A DNA stretch of 35,942 nt from Irineochytrium annulatum. Lineage: Eukaryota; Chytridiomycota; Chytridiomycetes; Chytridiales; Chytridiaceae. The position numbers were made by a program, and so were the translations under genes. Positions 1-11,162 of the stretch are shown here, piece after piece. The stretch lies in assembly GCA_027600665.1 (NCBI GenBank), contig JADGJL010000164.1, positions 1 through 35,942 on the forward strand, written 5' to 3'. How positions within the stretch are numbered: position 1 is the stretch's first letter; each line of letters opens with the position of its first letter. The notes under the pieces are model-generated. The model was not told the DNA's origin and did not search any database. It saw only the letters and a program-made list of their open reading frames with translations.

Positions 1-485
1 GCTGAAATCATGTGAACTAACCGTGATAAGAAGGAGGAGGCAAGCGGAGCAATATAACCAAAAACATCAAAGGCGAGAGGGATAAAACCATGTTCACGTT
101 CCTGACAAACCTGAGCATATTTCCGGAGCTTCTCCCGTTCTGCTGATAGTGCGGTGTGGCCAGGCACAGGCGAGGCCGGGAGGGGGGCACGTAGGGGGCT
201 GGATGCAGTGACGTCGAGACACGTTGGCTGTCCGGCTTCCCAGGAGGCGAGAAGGATGTCAGCCGGACGGAGACCGGTACCGGTGGAGGTTCCAAGGAAG
301 CCAACGTGGGCGTTTTCAGTAGCGGGGAGGCCTGCTAAGGTGCAGAGGGCGTGAATGGCATGTTGGACATCGTTGTGGCGGGCGGTGATGAATAATTTCC
401 TTTTTTTGTCAAAAATACGCTGAATGATATAAGACAAGAAACGAACATTAACGCAGGCGGTCAATTGTCTAAAGAGCGATACTTT
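1..485 (-). mobile_element. C-terminal fragment of a non-LTR-type retrotransposon ORF (RLE-like domain)
   Basis: The minus strand is open without a stop from a TAG at 486-488 to the left edge, and the frame has no useful start codon, so this is a partial or 5'-truncated gene continuing outside the window. The translation contains a motif RPADILL followed 14 residues after its Asp by LDVT. This spacing fits the K/R-P-D-x(12-14)-D/E signature of restriction-like endonucleases of R2-type elements. It ends in a block (KYAQVCQ, then FIPLAFDVFGYI, then a short helix SSFLSRL) typical of the C-termini of reverse-transcriptase-bearing proteins that are abundant in many eukaryotic genomes. No reverse transcriptase motif lies in the window. 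I infer a retroelement remnant. Family-level assignment is uncertain, and the fragment could also be a domesticated endonuclease-like gene. Confidence 0.5.
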
Positions 486-799
486 CTAAACTGAACCATC
501 AATTCTGTAGCGTAATTTTGTAGCGCCCCAAACAACCAATAGGAGCAACAACATGACTGTCATTGCATCGCCTGCTCGCCAATTGCTCCTCCAGTATCCA
601 CTCCAATTAACGGAAACCCATTCTCCTTGCTTCCATTCTCCTTCTTGCCCACATCCTTAACCGTATCTCCATTATATATTTTTTTGGTTGTTCAATGGTC
701 CTGTCAGGGTTCGGCCGTTGATGGCACTGCCAGACTCTGCGGTCCTGGTTACTATCTTTATCATTCTATCTAGCGCCCATATGAATTTTTGTAAATCCG
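486..799. other. Intergenic, no gene seen
   Basis: AT-richer sequence between the retroelement tail and the 3' end of the CFAP43-like gene. Short open frames here have no splice support and no recognisable similarity. It presumably contains the 3' untranslated region of the CFAP43-like gene. Confidence 0.5.
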
Positions 800-3700
800 T
801 CAAAATAAGTCCGCCCGCCGTACGGCAGGGAACGCGGGATATGTCCGCAGCCGCAGCCGCTCGACCTCCTCCCTAAGGATGGCGATATCCTGCGCCTGGG
901 ACTTTGCGAGGTCGACCAGACGTCTCCGGTTGTAAATGTCTCTCAGTTTGTTCCCTTGCGTCGTTGTCGGCTGCCTTTTGACTGCAGGTAGAATGTGAGC
1001 CACAAGCAACACGCGGTGGACCACTTTCCAACACGTACCCTGAACCTCGTGAATTTTATTCCGCTCGCCGACAGCGCTTTCCAGCGTCTTTAGCCGACCC
1101 TCCAGTTGGGTGTTATCCTTGCTCTTCAACTCGGCCTTCTTTTCAAAATTTGACGCGATTCGCATCAACTCCTCGATTTTGTGGATATGGGCCTGATAAA
1201 GACGCTCAGTTCTAGCAGTTGGACGTGTAAGGATGCCACCTTTTGGCTATACTCCGCACGCCGCTCCAACGCGATAATCTCGGACGACTGCTTGTGCTCG
1301 TCCCCGCCCCGGATGTACTCCTGCATCTGCTTTGTGACTCGGAGGAGCTGGATATCTCGCGTCCGGATAATGAGGTCCTCTGCTTGGAAGTCGAGCATTT
1401 TGTTTTCCCTGCGGATTGTTAGAGCATCACCGAACCGCAACATATACCATTCGAGAGCGTGGATTCCTTTTCGGTACTCCTTCATCTCCTTCAGCGCGTC
1501 TACCTTTGATCGGCCGAGGGTAACGATGCTTTCATTCAACCGCTCGACGACGCCGCGATGAATCAATGCCGTTTCCGTATAGTCCGTAACGACAGGCGCT
1601 TGCGGAACTTCCACCTTTTTTATGTCAGCACGCCGGCACCAATGCCCTAAGCTCACCTGCCCCTGCTTCAGCTCAAACAAGCTCTCGAGGTTGAACGTGC
1701 TGTGGAACCGGTACTCCACGAACGCGCTCAAGTCGCCGTGGTTCTTCTCCATCTCCTTTCGTATCCGCTCGTTCTCGTCCATGACGCCTTGGCACATCTG
1801 CTGCATCTCCTGGAATCTGCGCATAGCGACTCTAACATCGCCCTCGCTCGCGATCTTTCGGTCCCGGAACTCGACAAGGCGGTTCCAAAGGTCCATGTTA
1901 AGTCCCTCCGGGCAGTCGGCCTCGTGGGTGAGCGGCCGCAAGGGTTCGTCGCCCGTCATAATTGTCTTCTCGAATTCGGCGAAGGGTGAGTACTCGTCCG
2001 TCTTTGGCTCCCTCGATTTATCCTCGACCACCTGATCTGATCGTTAGTTATATCGTAAAAGCAGTGCGGGATTCCGCACCGGCTCGCGTAAGCGGAACAG
2101 CTTAAACAGCGTCTCGAAGGTCCCATCTCCGCTGTGGAACTCCCTTTTGAAGAGCTTCTCGATGTCCTTATCGCGCTTCACGAAGCTCTCGTACTCCTCC
2201 CTGCACTTCTCAACCTCCTTCTTCAACTCCGGCAGCTCAGCGGCGATCTTCGTCTTCTCCGCTTTTAACCGTTCGATGTTTGCGAGGATTGTTGATTCCT
2301 TCGTACGTTTAGTTAGTGAAGGCTTATAAGTGCTACTCCTCACCCTAGTCTCATCTCCTTCGCCGTGGAGGGCAGCCTGGCAGAGCTTGACGACCTTAAG
2401 CTCGTTTTTATAGATCTCATGGTCGGAGTTCAGCTTCATCTTGAAAAGATCCTGCAGCCGTTGGTCATAGCCTTCGCAGATTTCATTGATCAGACCCTGC
2501 AGCTTCCGCAGCTCGGTCTCGAGAGCCTTCCGGTACTTTTCTTGCTCTTCCTAGACAACCGTTACCCCCCGCATCGTTCCGCCCAAACCGAACCTTAAAC
2601 ACGGCCACTTTCTTTTCGAACTCCTTTATTTGTTTGCGCTCCTCCTCACTCAAATCATCCTTGGGCTTGTTCATCCAATCTGGTCGAACGAGCTCCTCTT
2701 TCTCCGTCTCATCAGATCTGTCGTCTAACTTCCCACCCATCATGATCATGAGGGCGCGCTCTCGGGAGTTGTCTTCCTGCTGCAATCGAAGCCTCTCTTC
2801 TTCAACCTTCTTGAGTTCATCCAACCGGCGTCTTTCCTCCGGGGTAATGTACTAGCTATGTTAACACTACCTCTGCCACGTCCATCCCTACCTTTTCGAC
2901 CTTAACCTCGTCGTCGTGCACTTCAATGATCCGTTCCGGAACTTCGTCGTTATCCAAGGTCGGATGGAAAACTGCCTCTTGGATCTATTTCCATAGTCAG
3001 GAGGGAATTAAATTGGCAAACAAACCTGCAACTCCGCCATGATAGCCAAGATCCTCTCGTTTTTGTCCTCAATCTTTATGATCTCATCCTTCTTCATTTT
3101 GACAAACTCACGAAATCTGGCGTTGAACTCCGTCTGTGGACCATCAGAAAGTAAAATGGTATGGAGTACGTACCTTTATATCTTGATTGACCTCCGTCAG
3201 GAGAACCATCTGAATGCGTCGACGCTCGTTGGTGGTCAGCTCGAATGCATCATAAAGCATTTGCTTATTCTCCATTATCAGGGACGGATCCGCGGGTAGA
3301 GCCGGCGGTGCAATCACACCCGCGGGTGTTTCGACAGGTTCCTAGTTCGCATTGAAAAAGTGAAGACGTTTTGGCGCTTACCTCGTCTGCAACCTCCGCA
3401 GCCCTGCTTGTAGTCTTGCGTTGTGCTGGCTACGGATGTGGACATAATTAAAATCAGACATAGATATCCATCCATTACCTTAGTCACCGTCGAGAAAATT
3501 AACTGCGCCTTCCGCAGCACCTTCACCTTCGAAACCCGGTCTAGTTCCTCCTCAGCCCGTTTTCGAATGGGATAGTTGGTCACTTCAATGATCCTTGTAG
3601 TCACCGGATCGTTCCTAAACGATTTGATCGACTGGCCGATAACCTCCATCGAGTCCCAGCATTCCTGCTTAATGCGGTTGCGGATAACTCTCTTCTTCAG

Positions 3701-6700
3701 ATTATCCTCCTCGATTTCGGTTCGCACTTGTTTGATCTTTGCATCCGCTAAGGCCAGGAGTCGATCCCGTTCCGCGAAGTCAATAATAAACTCCTCCTTG
3801 TTCAGACGCTCCAACTCTGGCAACGTCTCGCTCTTCTGAATTGCCTTGACCAGCTTCTCGCGGATGACCTCGAGTCTGCTCAGGATCTGCGCCGTCGCCT
3901 CCTCGTCAAGTTTATGCTCATCCCCACCACGACCACCATTTCCCCCCTTCTTGTCGGCCAACCGGGCTTCATCGGGGACGTCTTCACTGTCGAATCCCTT
4001 GATCTGCAAATTCTTAGAAGAGTTGGTACGGCTACCGTCCTCCTTACCGGAACGAGCTCCATGTTAGAGACGATAGCTTGAGTTAGAGGTGCCTGCGCCT
4101 CTAAATTTGCTTCAGCGACAGCAGCCGCCTCAACCAACGCCCTCCTCGTTGCCGCCGAGTTCGACTTCCAGTCGAAGACGCGGATTAACCCGTCGGACCC
4201 CACCGTGTAGATAAACCTAGCGTCGCGGCTGACGGCCAAGTCTTGAACACCGCCCGCTAAAGGATCGTGGGCATACACCTTCGCGGACTTGTCGGGCTCC
4301 AGCAGCGTGCGGGCCGTAATAAACCCGTCGGGCGACCACGTAAACAACCATTCGCGGGATATTGATAGAGATAAGGATCCGCCCGGCTTCTCGTGGTCGA
4401 CGTACTGCAAGATTCTTTAGCCACTGTTGGGTAAAGTGTCATGTACCTCAAATATAGCTGCGCCGAGATAAACGGGCTCATCCGCACTCTTCCCCGCAGT
4501 CGACGACGAAGGTGCGCTATATAGCTTCAAGTGCTTGTCGGCTGACATCGCGTAGAAGCTACCTCGTGATGTTGTCATATCCCTGAGAAGGCATTTGAGT
4601 GGCTTATTCCGTTACGCGGAAAAAAAAGTCTACTTACACATTCACGGGTGAGAACGCCGTGAGGATTTCATCCGTCTTAAAGGAGGCCTCGGGGACGAAC
4701 TCCCTCGCAAAAGCAGATCCGCCTCGATGTTCCGCACTCAAGTCCGCATCCAAAGGAATGTTGTAACGGTAAATTACCGTCGACTTAGCTTCGTGACTTA
4801 CGACCATTGCTAGCAACAGCAACCTCTATACCTCCCGTCAGGACACTTCCTCATTCGGCAAATACACATACAACGGTAGTAATTTCCTCCAGGCCAGTAT
4901 CGTCCTCAATCTCTTCCAGGTCCCATGCGATTGATGAAACGATGCTAGGACAGCTGAAGGACGCGACAACCTCGAACTTAGAGAACACGTCGAGAATAAA
5001 AATTTCATCCGATTCCCCAGAGATCGCCAGGAAGTGTCCGGTTGGATCGACGATGATCTGTAGTAATCCCGTTAACAATAATACACACGCCTCCGACGAC
5101 CTTCTTAATCGCGCCATTCATAAGCCGCTCCCGGTAGACCAGCCGAGGCTCCGTCTCGACAAACTTCTCCGCGAGATAGATGCGAATGACACCAAGCTCC
5201 GAGCCTATGGCCAAAAGCGGGGCGAAAGGGCTCGCGCCTATGGCCGTTGGTTTTCCGTGAATATTGAACTGCTGAAGGGCGCTGCCGTGCTCGACATCAA
5301 TGAACTTTATCAATCCTTGCTTCCCGGCCGTGACGAGGATGTTCGTCAGATAAAATGAGCACATTGCCATCACGTCGAGAGACTCGTTATGCAGAACCTG
5401 CATTACAATCAAAACCCGCTTTACAAAAGCCCTCACGTGTTTACCTGCACGAGTTCTTCGTCCAGGATCTGGTAGGAGTATATCGAGCGGTCTTCCGTTT
5501 CCACAATGATCCGCCTATAGTCCGGGGAAACTCCCAACGCAGCAACCCCGCTCGTCGCGGATATCTGAACGACCTTGCTCACATCGTACGAGCCATCACT
5601 CGGAAGCCACCTTAAAGAACCGTCCTATGTATTTGTTAATTAACAGAAAAACGTCAAGCTCCCACTTACCCTCCCTCCAATAATGACGTGTGTTTTCGTC
5701 ACCACGATGCATTTAAGGCTCGCCACGCCTCCGATTGCTTCACGGAACGGTGAAATCTGTGCTGGGGGCGGCGCGACGTCGACGTGCGCGTCAGGTGGAA
5801 CAGGGGTATCCTGTCGTTCTGCGGCGTCGACCCCTTCCTCACCATTTTGTCCACCCTCGCCAGATTCGCCGGCCTTCTCCGCACTGTCCTCCAGTGCCCG
5901 CTCGAGACCCTCGTCACCCTCCTCCATCTCCTTGCTCATCGCTATCTCCTGCTCCAGTTTTAATTCATACCCCGACTTTAAAGCCGAGAGAAACGGCACG
6001 CAGCTCCCATCCTTTGGATCGTAGATTATAACTGAGCTTTGGTCGTCAGTTGTGCAAAGGACTTTTTCATCGCTCCGCCAGACATGCGTGTTGGGCACGA
6101 CATTCAGCGGTGTGGCCTCCTCAGTCTCAAACGTCTTCTCATTCAGCAGCGTAATTGCATCTGGGATGTTGGCGCAAGCCTCCACCGGATGAATGACTGT
6201 AGAGCCCTCTCTAGTAATACAATGGTTAGAGCATCAAATGGGAATCATTGTCTCTTACCGCACTCTCAAAGCATGTCGTCGATACCCGATATCCATATCC
6301 CAAAACCTAATCCCCCCATTCTTGCCCGAGGTACACAGCTGCCGAGAATCCACCGGGTTAAACGATATACTCGACGCAGGGTCTCCATTCGGCACACTGC
6401 AGAGGCAGGTGTTACCCCGCCAATCCCAGATTGAGACTTTGTAGTTGGGGAGGTTGCTTAAGCTGGCCAGGTAGCGGCCATCGAAAGAAAATGCCAGAGC
6501 AACGATAGAGATGTCATGCGGGTCGGCTGTGAGCAGAGTCAAAACCCAAACGGTAAGGAGCATGCAGTCCTGACCTTGAAGAAATGCGTTCCCGGAGAGA
6601 ATGGACGTGTTTGAGGGCCATTTAACGACACGAATGTTCGTGGACCCTTCCTCCGAATACGCCACAACGCTCTCCCTGGGCAGCACGGCGAATGCAGTGA

Positions 6701-6941
6701 TCTGAGAGTCCGCGATGATAGGCTTCAGGTTCCCGGCGCCACGAGCAATCGAGTGGCTCGTCGCAGCGTTCCTGGACTCCTCGGGCTCCGACGTCGGATG
6801 CGTCGCCGAAGTCTCGAAGAAGTTCAGCGCATTCCCGGAAGCGTAGCACAGAACGGTAGTGCTGATAAACGCCGGGCAGCTGGATGGCGTGTGGCCGAGG
6901 GACTTGCCCAGCTCCAGACTCCCGTACTGAGCGTCGAACAT
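800..6941 (-). CDS. CFAP43: CFAP43-like cilia- and flagella-associated WD40/coiled-coil protein
   Basis: Twenty exons (6941-6575, 6526-6259, 6210-5670, 5624-5445, 5397-5101, 5057-4868, 4809-4638, 4582-4447, 4404-4048, 4003-3479, 3429-3382, 3341-3174, 3133-3026, 2984-2892, 2851-2594, 2550-2344, 2298-2080, 2031-1240, 1192-1039, 981-800) give 1753 residues; animal CFAP43 is of similar size. Residues 1 to about 836 form WD40 beta-propeller repeats (for example KVSIWDWRG, GIRFWDMD, LIRVFDWKS) with an acidic Glu/Gly-rich insertion in exon 3. The remainder is coiled coil carrying CFAP43-family blocks: ECWDSMEVIGQSIKSF, RALMIMMGG, EKYRKALETELRKLQ and, near the end, RRRLVDLAKSQAQDIAILRE. CFAP43 works with CFAP44 in the tether/tether-head complex of inner dynein arms of motile axonemes, so the host makes flagellated cells. 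CFAP44 is the closest alternative. Intron borders at exons 5/6, 6/7 and 16/17 are the least certain. Confidence 0.82.
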
Positions 6942-6946
6942 CAGTG
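6942..6946. promoter_or_regulatory. Five-base gap between two divergent start codons
   Basis: The ATG of the CFAP43-like gene (minus, 6939-6941) and the ATG of ADA3 (plus, 6947-6949) face away from each other with five bases between. Each transcript must therefore start inside the coding region of the other gene, unless one of the true starts is further in (an ADA3 in-frame ATG lies at 6986). A shared bidirectional promoter embedded in the two first exons is implied. Confidence 0.5.
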
Positions 6947-9086
6947 ATGAAGCAGATCAAGCCGCCGTCAAAGTTCGGCACTAAGATGGGATCGCTGCCT
7001 GGGCTGAACTGGTCTCCGCTCGAGACGACGGCCGGCCCGCCGCGGCTCTACCAGCAATACACAAAGTCAATCTCGCCCCAGGGTCAGGAGATCCCGCCGG
7101 CTAAGGGCCCGAACGATCCGCCGAACCTACTAGAGCTGCAAAGGCTCACGACCGAGCTTGAGGCCCTGCAGGCCGCCGCGAACTCCAAGGGGAGCCAGAT
7201 TCAGACGAATCTCGAGGTCCTGCAGCAGTGGCTTAAGAAGAATGAGAAGCCGGCAGGCATCCCGACGACGAACAGCGGGTCGTCGTCGTCGGGCTCGCCG
7301 AACCCCGCGACGCTGATGGGAAACCTGGCCAATGGTGGGGTCGCGATGAAGCTGGAGAAGCTGGGGAAGCCGTTGGGAAAAGTCAAGGTGAAGGATGAAA
7401 TGACTTTTAAGTCGGAGCTGGAAGGCATGTTTCCACGGCCTTCGGAACAGTCGCCTAATACTGTTCATGCAGACGACGTGTTATCACCGAGACCTGGCAG
7501 TTCTATGTCGCCGCAAATGTATTGATGTTATTTGTGCTTCGCATGTATTGACGATCTTTTAGCAACAAAAAAAGAAAAAGGGATAAGGACGATGGGGATG
7601 GTTCTAAGGAGGTGAGAGTAAGCTGAAGTGTCGCATTGTTTATGCAGTTTGCGTAGGAGAACATCTTGGTGCGGAGGACGGATGACGGTTCCGTGAAAAT
7701 CGCAATCACTCACAATGGAAAGCTCAAACTCAAGATCCCCGCGTCTTCGCCACCACCTCCGCCGTCATCCTTGCTGCCGCCGTCAGCCCCGTCGCAAGCA
7801 AAGCCGCCGTCGCGAGCCGGGACGCCGAAGTTGCTGAAAAGTGTTCGTACCCCTCCGTGATTATTTGCGTTTACTTATACTTATTCGGCCGTGAAGAAAT
7901 CGTCCAAAGATTCTGCGGATAAGATGAAGCCGAAGATAAAGAAGGGCGGCAACAACCGAAAGTCCGAAATTATCGAGGAGCCACCTGTTGTAGTCAAAGA
8001 AGAGGAGCCCACGATCATTGTAGAAGGGGACTACTCAAAGGCGAAGGCGCCTCCCAACCAGATTCCAATTGCTCAGTTCTGGGGCTTTTGTGAACCGCAG
8101 TTCTTCCGGCCACTGCAGGATGAGGACTTCCGGTTCCTTCAAGATAGGGTAGGTCCCGTCACGTTGCTTCATTTTTGACAAGGGTTTCCAGGGTGATGAA
8201 GTGACGCCTTACATTATACCTCTCCTTGGGAGGCACTACCTGGAGCAATGGGCGGAAGAGGAGGGAGCCATGCTGCCGATGTTTGATGGTGAACCTAGTT
8301 GTGTGATGTGTTGGTATTCACGCGTTGTGTAGTAGCCGCCGTGAAGCCGGCCGTTGGTCAAAACCTTCGCGAGTACGAGGAGATGGATGACACGGTGTAC
8401 GGCGGCGATGTATACCTGGGGTCGTTAACGGAACGGATCCTCTCGTCTCTGCGGGAGGAAGGGATCCAGACACACGGTGCCAAGACGTTGGAGGAGGATG
8501 CGAAGGCAAAGCCTCCAAAGTTTCGGTCGACGACGGAGATGATGGTGTTGGAGGACAGGTTGAAGAATGAGATACGGTATTTGGGCCTTCTCGGGGACGA
8601 TAATGTAAGCGGCTGATGGCTGCGTTAAATTCTCTGATGGCATTAGGCGGGTGATGGCAATGCCGAGGATGACGAAATCACTGCCGAATTAAGAAGACTG
8701 CAAAGCGAGCTCAAAGACTTTGCAGCAGAGAATAATCGGAAGAAGGAAAGGCTGCGGGAGGTAGCGGCCTTCCATCGGGGTTGGGAACAATACAACAGCG
8801 TCCTGGACACCATCTCCAAGCAGATCGAGGCTGATTACATGAAGCGATTTGTAAAATGTTGACGTTCTAGTACTTTTTACTAACTTCCGAATAGGCACAA
8901 AAGTCGAACCCGAAACAAAAGAAGCAGAAGAAGGTGTCGCAAGCACCTCGGAATCTGTCGGAGGGAACGATGGAGCTGGTGAAGAAGCGACGTCAGCTTA
9001 TTGACAACATCGGCAGTCTCTTCCCGCCCGAGCAGATTACTGTTCCGTCGACAAGTATTTATGAGGCAAACAAAACTCCGTCCTAG
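6947..9086 (+). CDS. ADA3: ADA3/NGG1 subunit of histone acetyltransferase complexes
   Basis: Seven exons (6947-7477, 7657-7842, 7897-8148, 8192-8288, 8336-8604, 8647-8850, 8895-9086) encode 576 residues. ADA3 links the GCN5 acetyltransferase and ADA2 in SAGA-type coactivator complexes in the nucleus. The ADA3 pattern is visible throughout. There is an N-terminal leucine-rich helix (LLELQRLTTELEAL). In the centre is a conserved block with QFWGFCEPQFF, then PYIIPLLGRHYLEQWAEEE. These are followed by LTERILSSLREEG, the basic/helical ELRRLQSELK segment, and a C-terminal KRRQLIDNIGSLFP block like that of filamentous-fungal Ada3. The middle (residues about 175-285) is low-complexity, Pro/Ser- and Lys-rich. 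The exon 1/2 junction is the weakest: the chosen donor at 7478 leaves a 179-nt intron, and the open frame otherwise runs to a stop at 7525. The start at 6947 is the first ATG; 6986 is an alternative. Confidence 0.78.
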
Positions 9087-9403
9087 TCCTTCTATGTAAT
9101 AATGTAACGCAAAACAAAAAATTGGAGCAGTATCAGACATTGATGAGCGGACCTTGCCGTCCATTTCACTTCCACTGCGCGACCAAGCCTTGGCCCTGTT
9201 GCAACTGACACTCTTCACCAAGCTCTTCAAGCAGCTGCAGCGCGCACCCATGCACCGCGTACAGCCGGCCGCTGGCGCGGCTCTTCTCCAGGTGGTCCCA
9301 AATACCGTCCTAGACGATCTCCACCCGCGGCGCATTGCACTTGATTCTGCCGATCAATGAGTAAGACCATCACTCGTAGGCCCGTCGCTCACCGTTAACA
9401 CTA
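9087..9403. other. Unresolved coding-like stretch on both strands
   Basis: Between ADA3 and the chitosanase core, both strands look coding. On plus, 9154-9360 is open and rich in Leu/Gln. On minus, the same codon register between about 9310 and 9167 reads as a helical peptide (DHLEKSRASGRLYAV, then LQLLEELGEE) ending in TGA, with strongly G/C-ending codons and a possible acceptor (ctag) just upstream. A 5' exon of the chitosanase, a C-terminal ADA3 exon or a small convergent gene could lie here. I could not connect any of them with consistent splicing. Confidence 0.35.
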
Positions 9404-10709
9404 GGTGTCGCGACGCCATGCCAGAAGAGCTTGTTTCTTCAGCTCACGAATCAGTTCGAGAACTCGCAAGACCGCTTCCAGTTCGATTACTGCGAAAACA
9501 TCCGTGAGTGGAAAACGCTTTCATCGAGACCTCGACCTGGATGCTCACTAGTGGGACAGATGATGGGCGCGGGTACACATCCGGAATTATAGGCTTCTGC
9601 ACGGGGACGGGCGACGCCATCAAGGTCATTGAGAAATACGCCAACATCACCAACCACGCGCCAAACGAGTTTTCGTCGATCGTGTCGACCCTCGCCACGG
9701 TGTCCGGTGCAAACGTCAACGGCCTCGACAGCTACTGCGCCAGGTGGTGGGAGGCCGCACACCACCAGACGTTCCGTAACGCGCAGCTGGCCAGGCTAGA
9801 TACGGCGTACTACTATCCGGCCCAGGCAATCTGGCAGAAGTACGGGCTGACGTACCAGCTCTCCATGTCACTCGTACGTTGCAATGTGCGATTTGAAGTC
9901 GGTAGGCTGATGTTTGTCTTCCAGATGTACGATTCGTGCGTGCAGCATGGACCCGATGGCGTCCCCGACATCATCAAAAAGATATCGGTGAAGCCGCCTT
10001 CGAAGGGAGGCGACGAGGCGAAGTGGCTAGCGTCCTACTTGAAGGCGAGGACGGCATACCTTACGGACGAGGGAGAGTCCGGGACGCTTTATCGCGTGAG
10101 AGTGTATCAAAAAATGTTGGAGGCCGGGACCGTGCATTTCAACGATACCTTGGAGGCTTTTAACAACGACATCCAGCCGTTAAGTTTGAAATGTGATCTG
10201 GATTTGAGCGCCGAGTAAGTGTTCGGCATTGCATAGGCATGTCTAACCACTGCAGATATTATCCCAGCAAAGCTCCCGCGGGGGCAAGAACCCCGCCGGC
10301 CGACCCTACGCCTTCCCACACATCCACGTCGAAGCCCTCTCCCGCATCGTCGACGACACAGCCACTAGCGCCAACCAGCCCCTCACCACCCTCGAATGGC
10401 ACGCATTCACAGACGCCAACACCGTCGACGGACGGGTCCAGCATGCCTATATCGCCTCCAGCAGTCGGCGAACCGACCCCGGCCTCAACGCCTCCAACGG
10501 CGGCAACGACACCGACGCCAAATGGGACCGACTCGATCCCGCCACCGCCTATCTCCACCTTTACTCCGACCATCGTCACTCCGACCTTTATCGTTCCCAC
10601 CTTCATCACCTTCATCAAGCCCTTCCCGACGGTCATCACATTGGACAATAATCCCTCCACCTCTAAGTTGGCGCGACGCCGAAGGCAGCGGCGGTCGCGT
10701 CAGCGATGA
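9404..10709 (+). CDS. GH46-family chitosanase with Pro/Ser/Thr-rich C-terminal tail (5' end unresolved)
   Basis: The exons I can join are 9404-9503, 9560-9873, 9925-10214 and 10256-10709. Family GH46 endo-hydrolases cleave chitosan. Diagnostic features are QLTNQFENS with the catalytic Glu, DGRGYTSG with the catalytic Asp 16 residues later, IIGFCTGTGDA, the YDSCVQHGPDG block and KPPSKGGDEAKWL. The Glu and Asp are separated by the 9504-9559 intron. No start codon or signal peptide is visible in frame upstream of 9404, so one or more 5' exons are missing from the model; chitosanases are normally secreted. The last exon, joined through a canonical GTAAGT...CTGCAG intron, adds about 150 residues of Pro/Ser/Thr-rich wall-linker type and a short Arg-rich end. 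If that intron is not used, the protein stops at 10218. The GH46 assignment is firm; the tail is less so. Chitosan is a wall component in several early-diverging fungi, so wall remodelling is a plausible role. Confidence 0.78.
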
Positions 10710-11162
10710 TTGTGCCGACTCTGGCCCAGATACGATGGGGGCTCACCCTACTACCAACTTTTATGAATTCGTTCAGGGTCTACTCTGAACTATTTATTGC
10801 GACATTATCTTGATTAGCATCAGTACCCGTAGTTTTAGTCTTGCTTGCGACTTTTCCCCCCTGTCAAATGTTTAATGTGTTGCGACGCTGTGTTTAGCCT
10901 TCCACGCGGTATTTTCACGATCACGTATATCATCACCTACCTGCACGGCAAGCGACTTTCCCTCGATACCACACACTCACTCTTAGCACGAACAATCGAG
11001 GAACTATTACCATAATAAGAAGTAGGATAGGAGGATCCCCAGATTCGGTGTGTGGTGTGCAGCGCCCTGGTTCTGAAGTATAGAAACGGCTGTGTAACCC
11101 TTAAGAGCGACATTACATTTGCTGTCCGTTCGACATCTCCGTCGCCACCAGTCGCCTCAGCC
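10710..11162. other. Intergenic, kinesin promoter region
   Basis: About 450 bases between the chitosanase stop and the kinesin start. There is no supported gene. The final 100 bases before the ATG presumably hold the kinesin transcription start and 5' untranslated region. No clear TATA element was seen. Confidence 0.5.

Noticed and set aside
800..6941. CFAP44 rather than CFAP43
   Set aside because: The C-terminal blocks ending in RRRLVDLAKSQAQDIAILRE and the RALMIMMGG segment fit CFAP43 better from memory; a database search would settle it.
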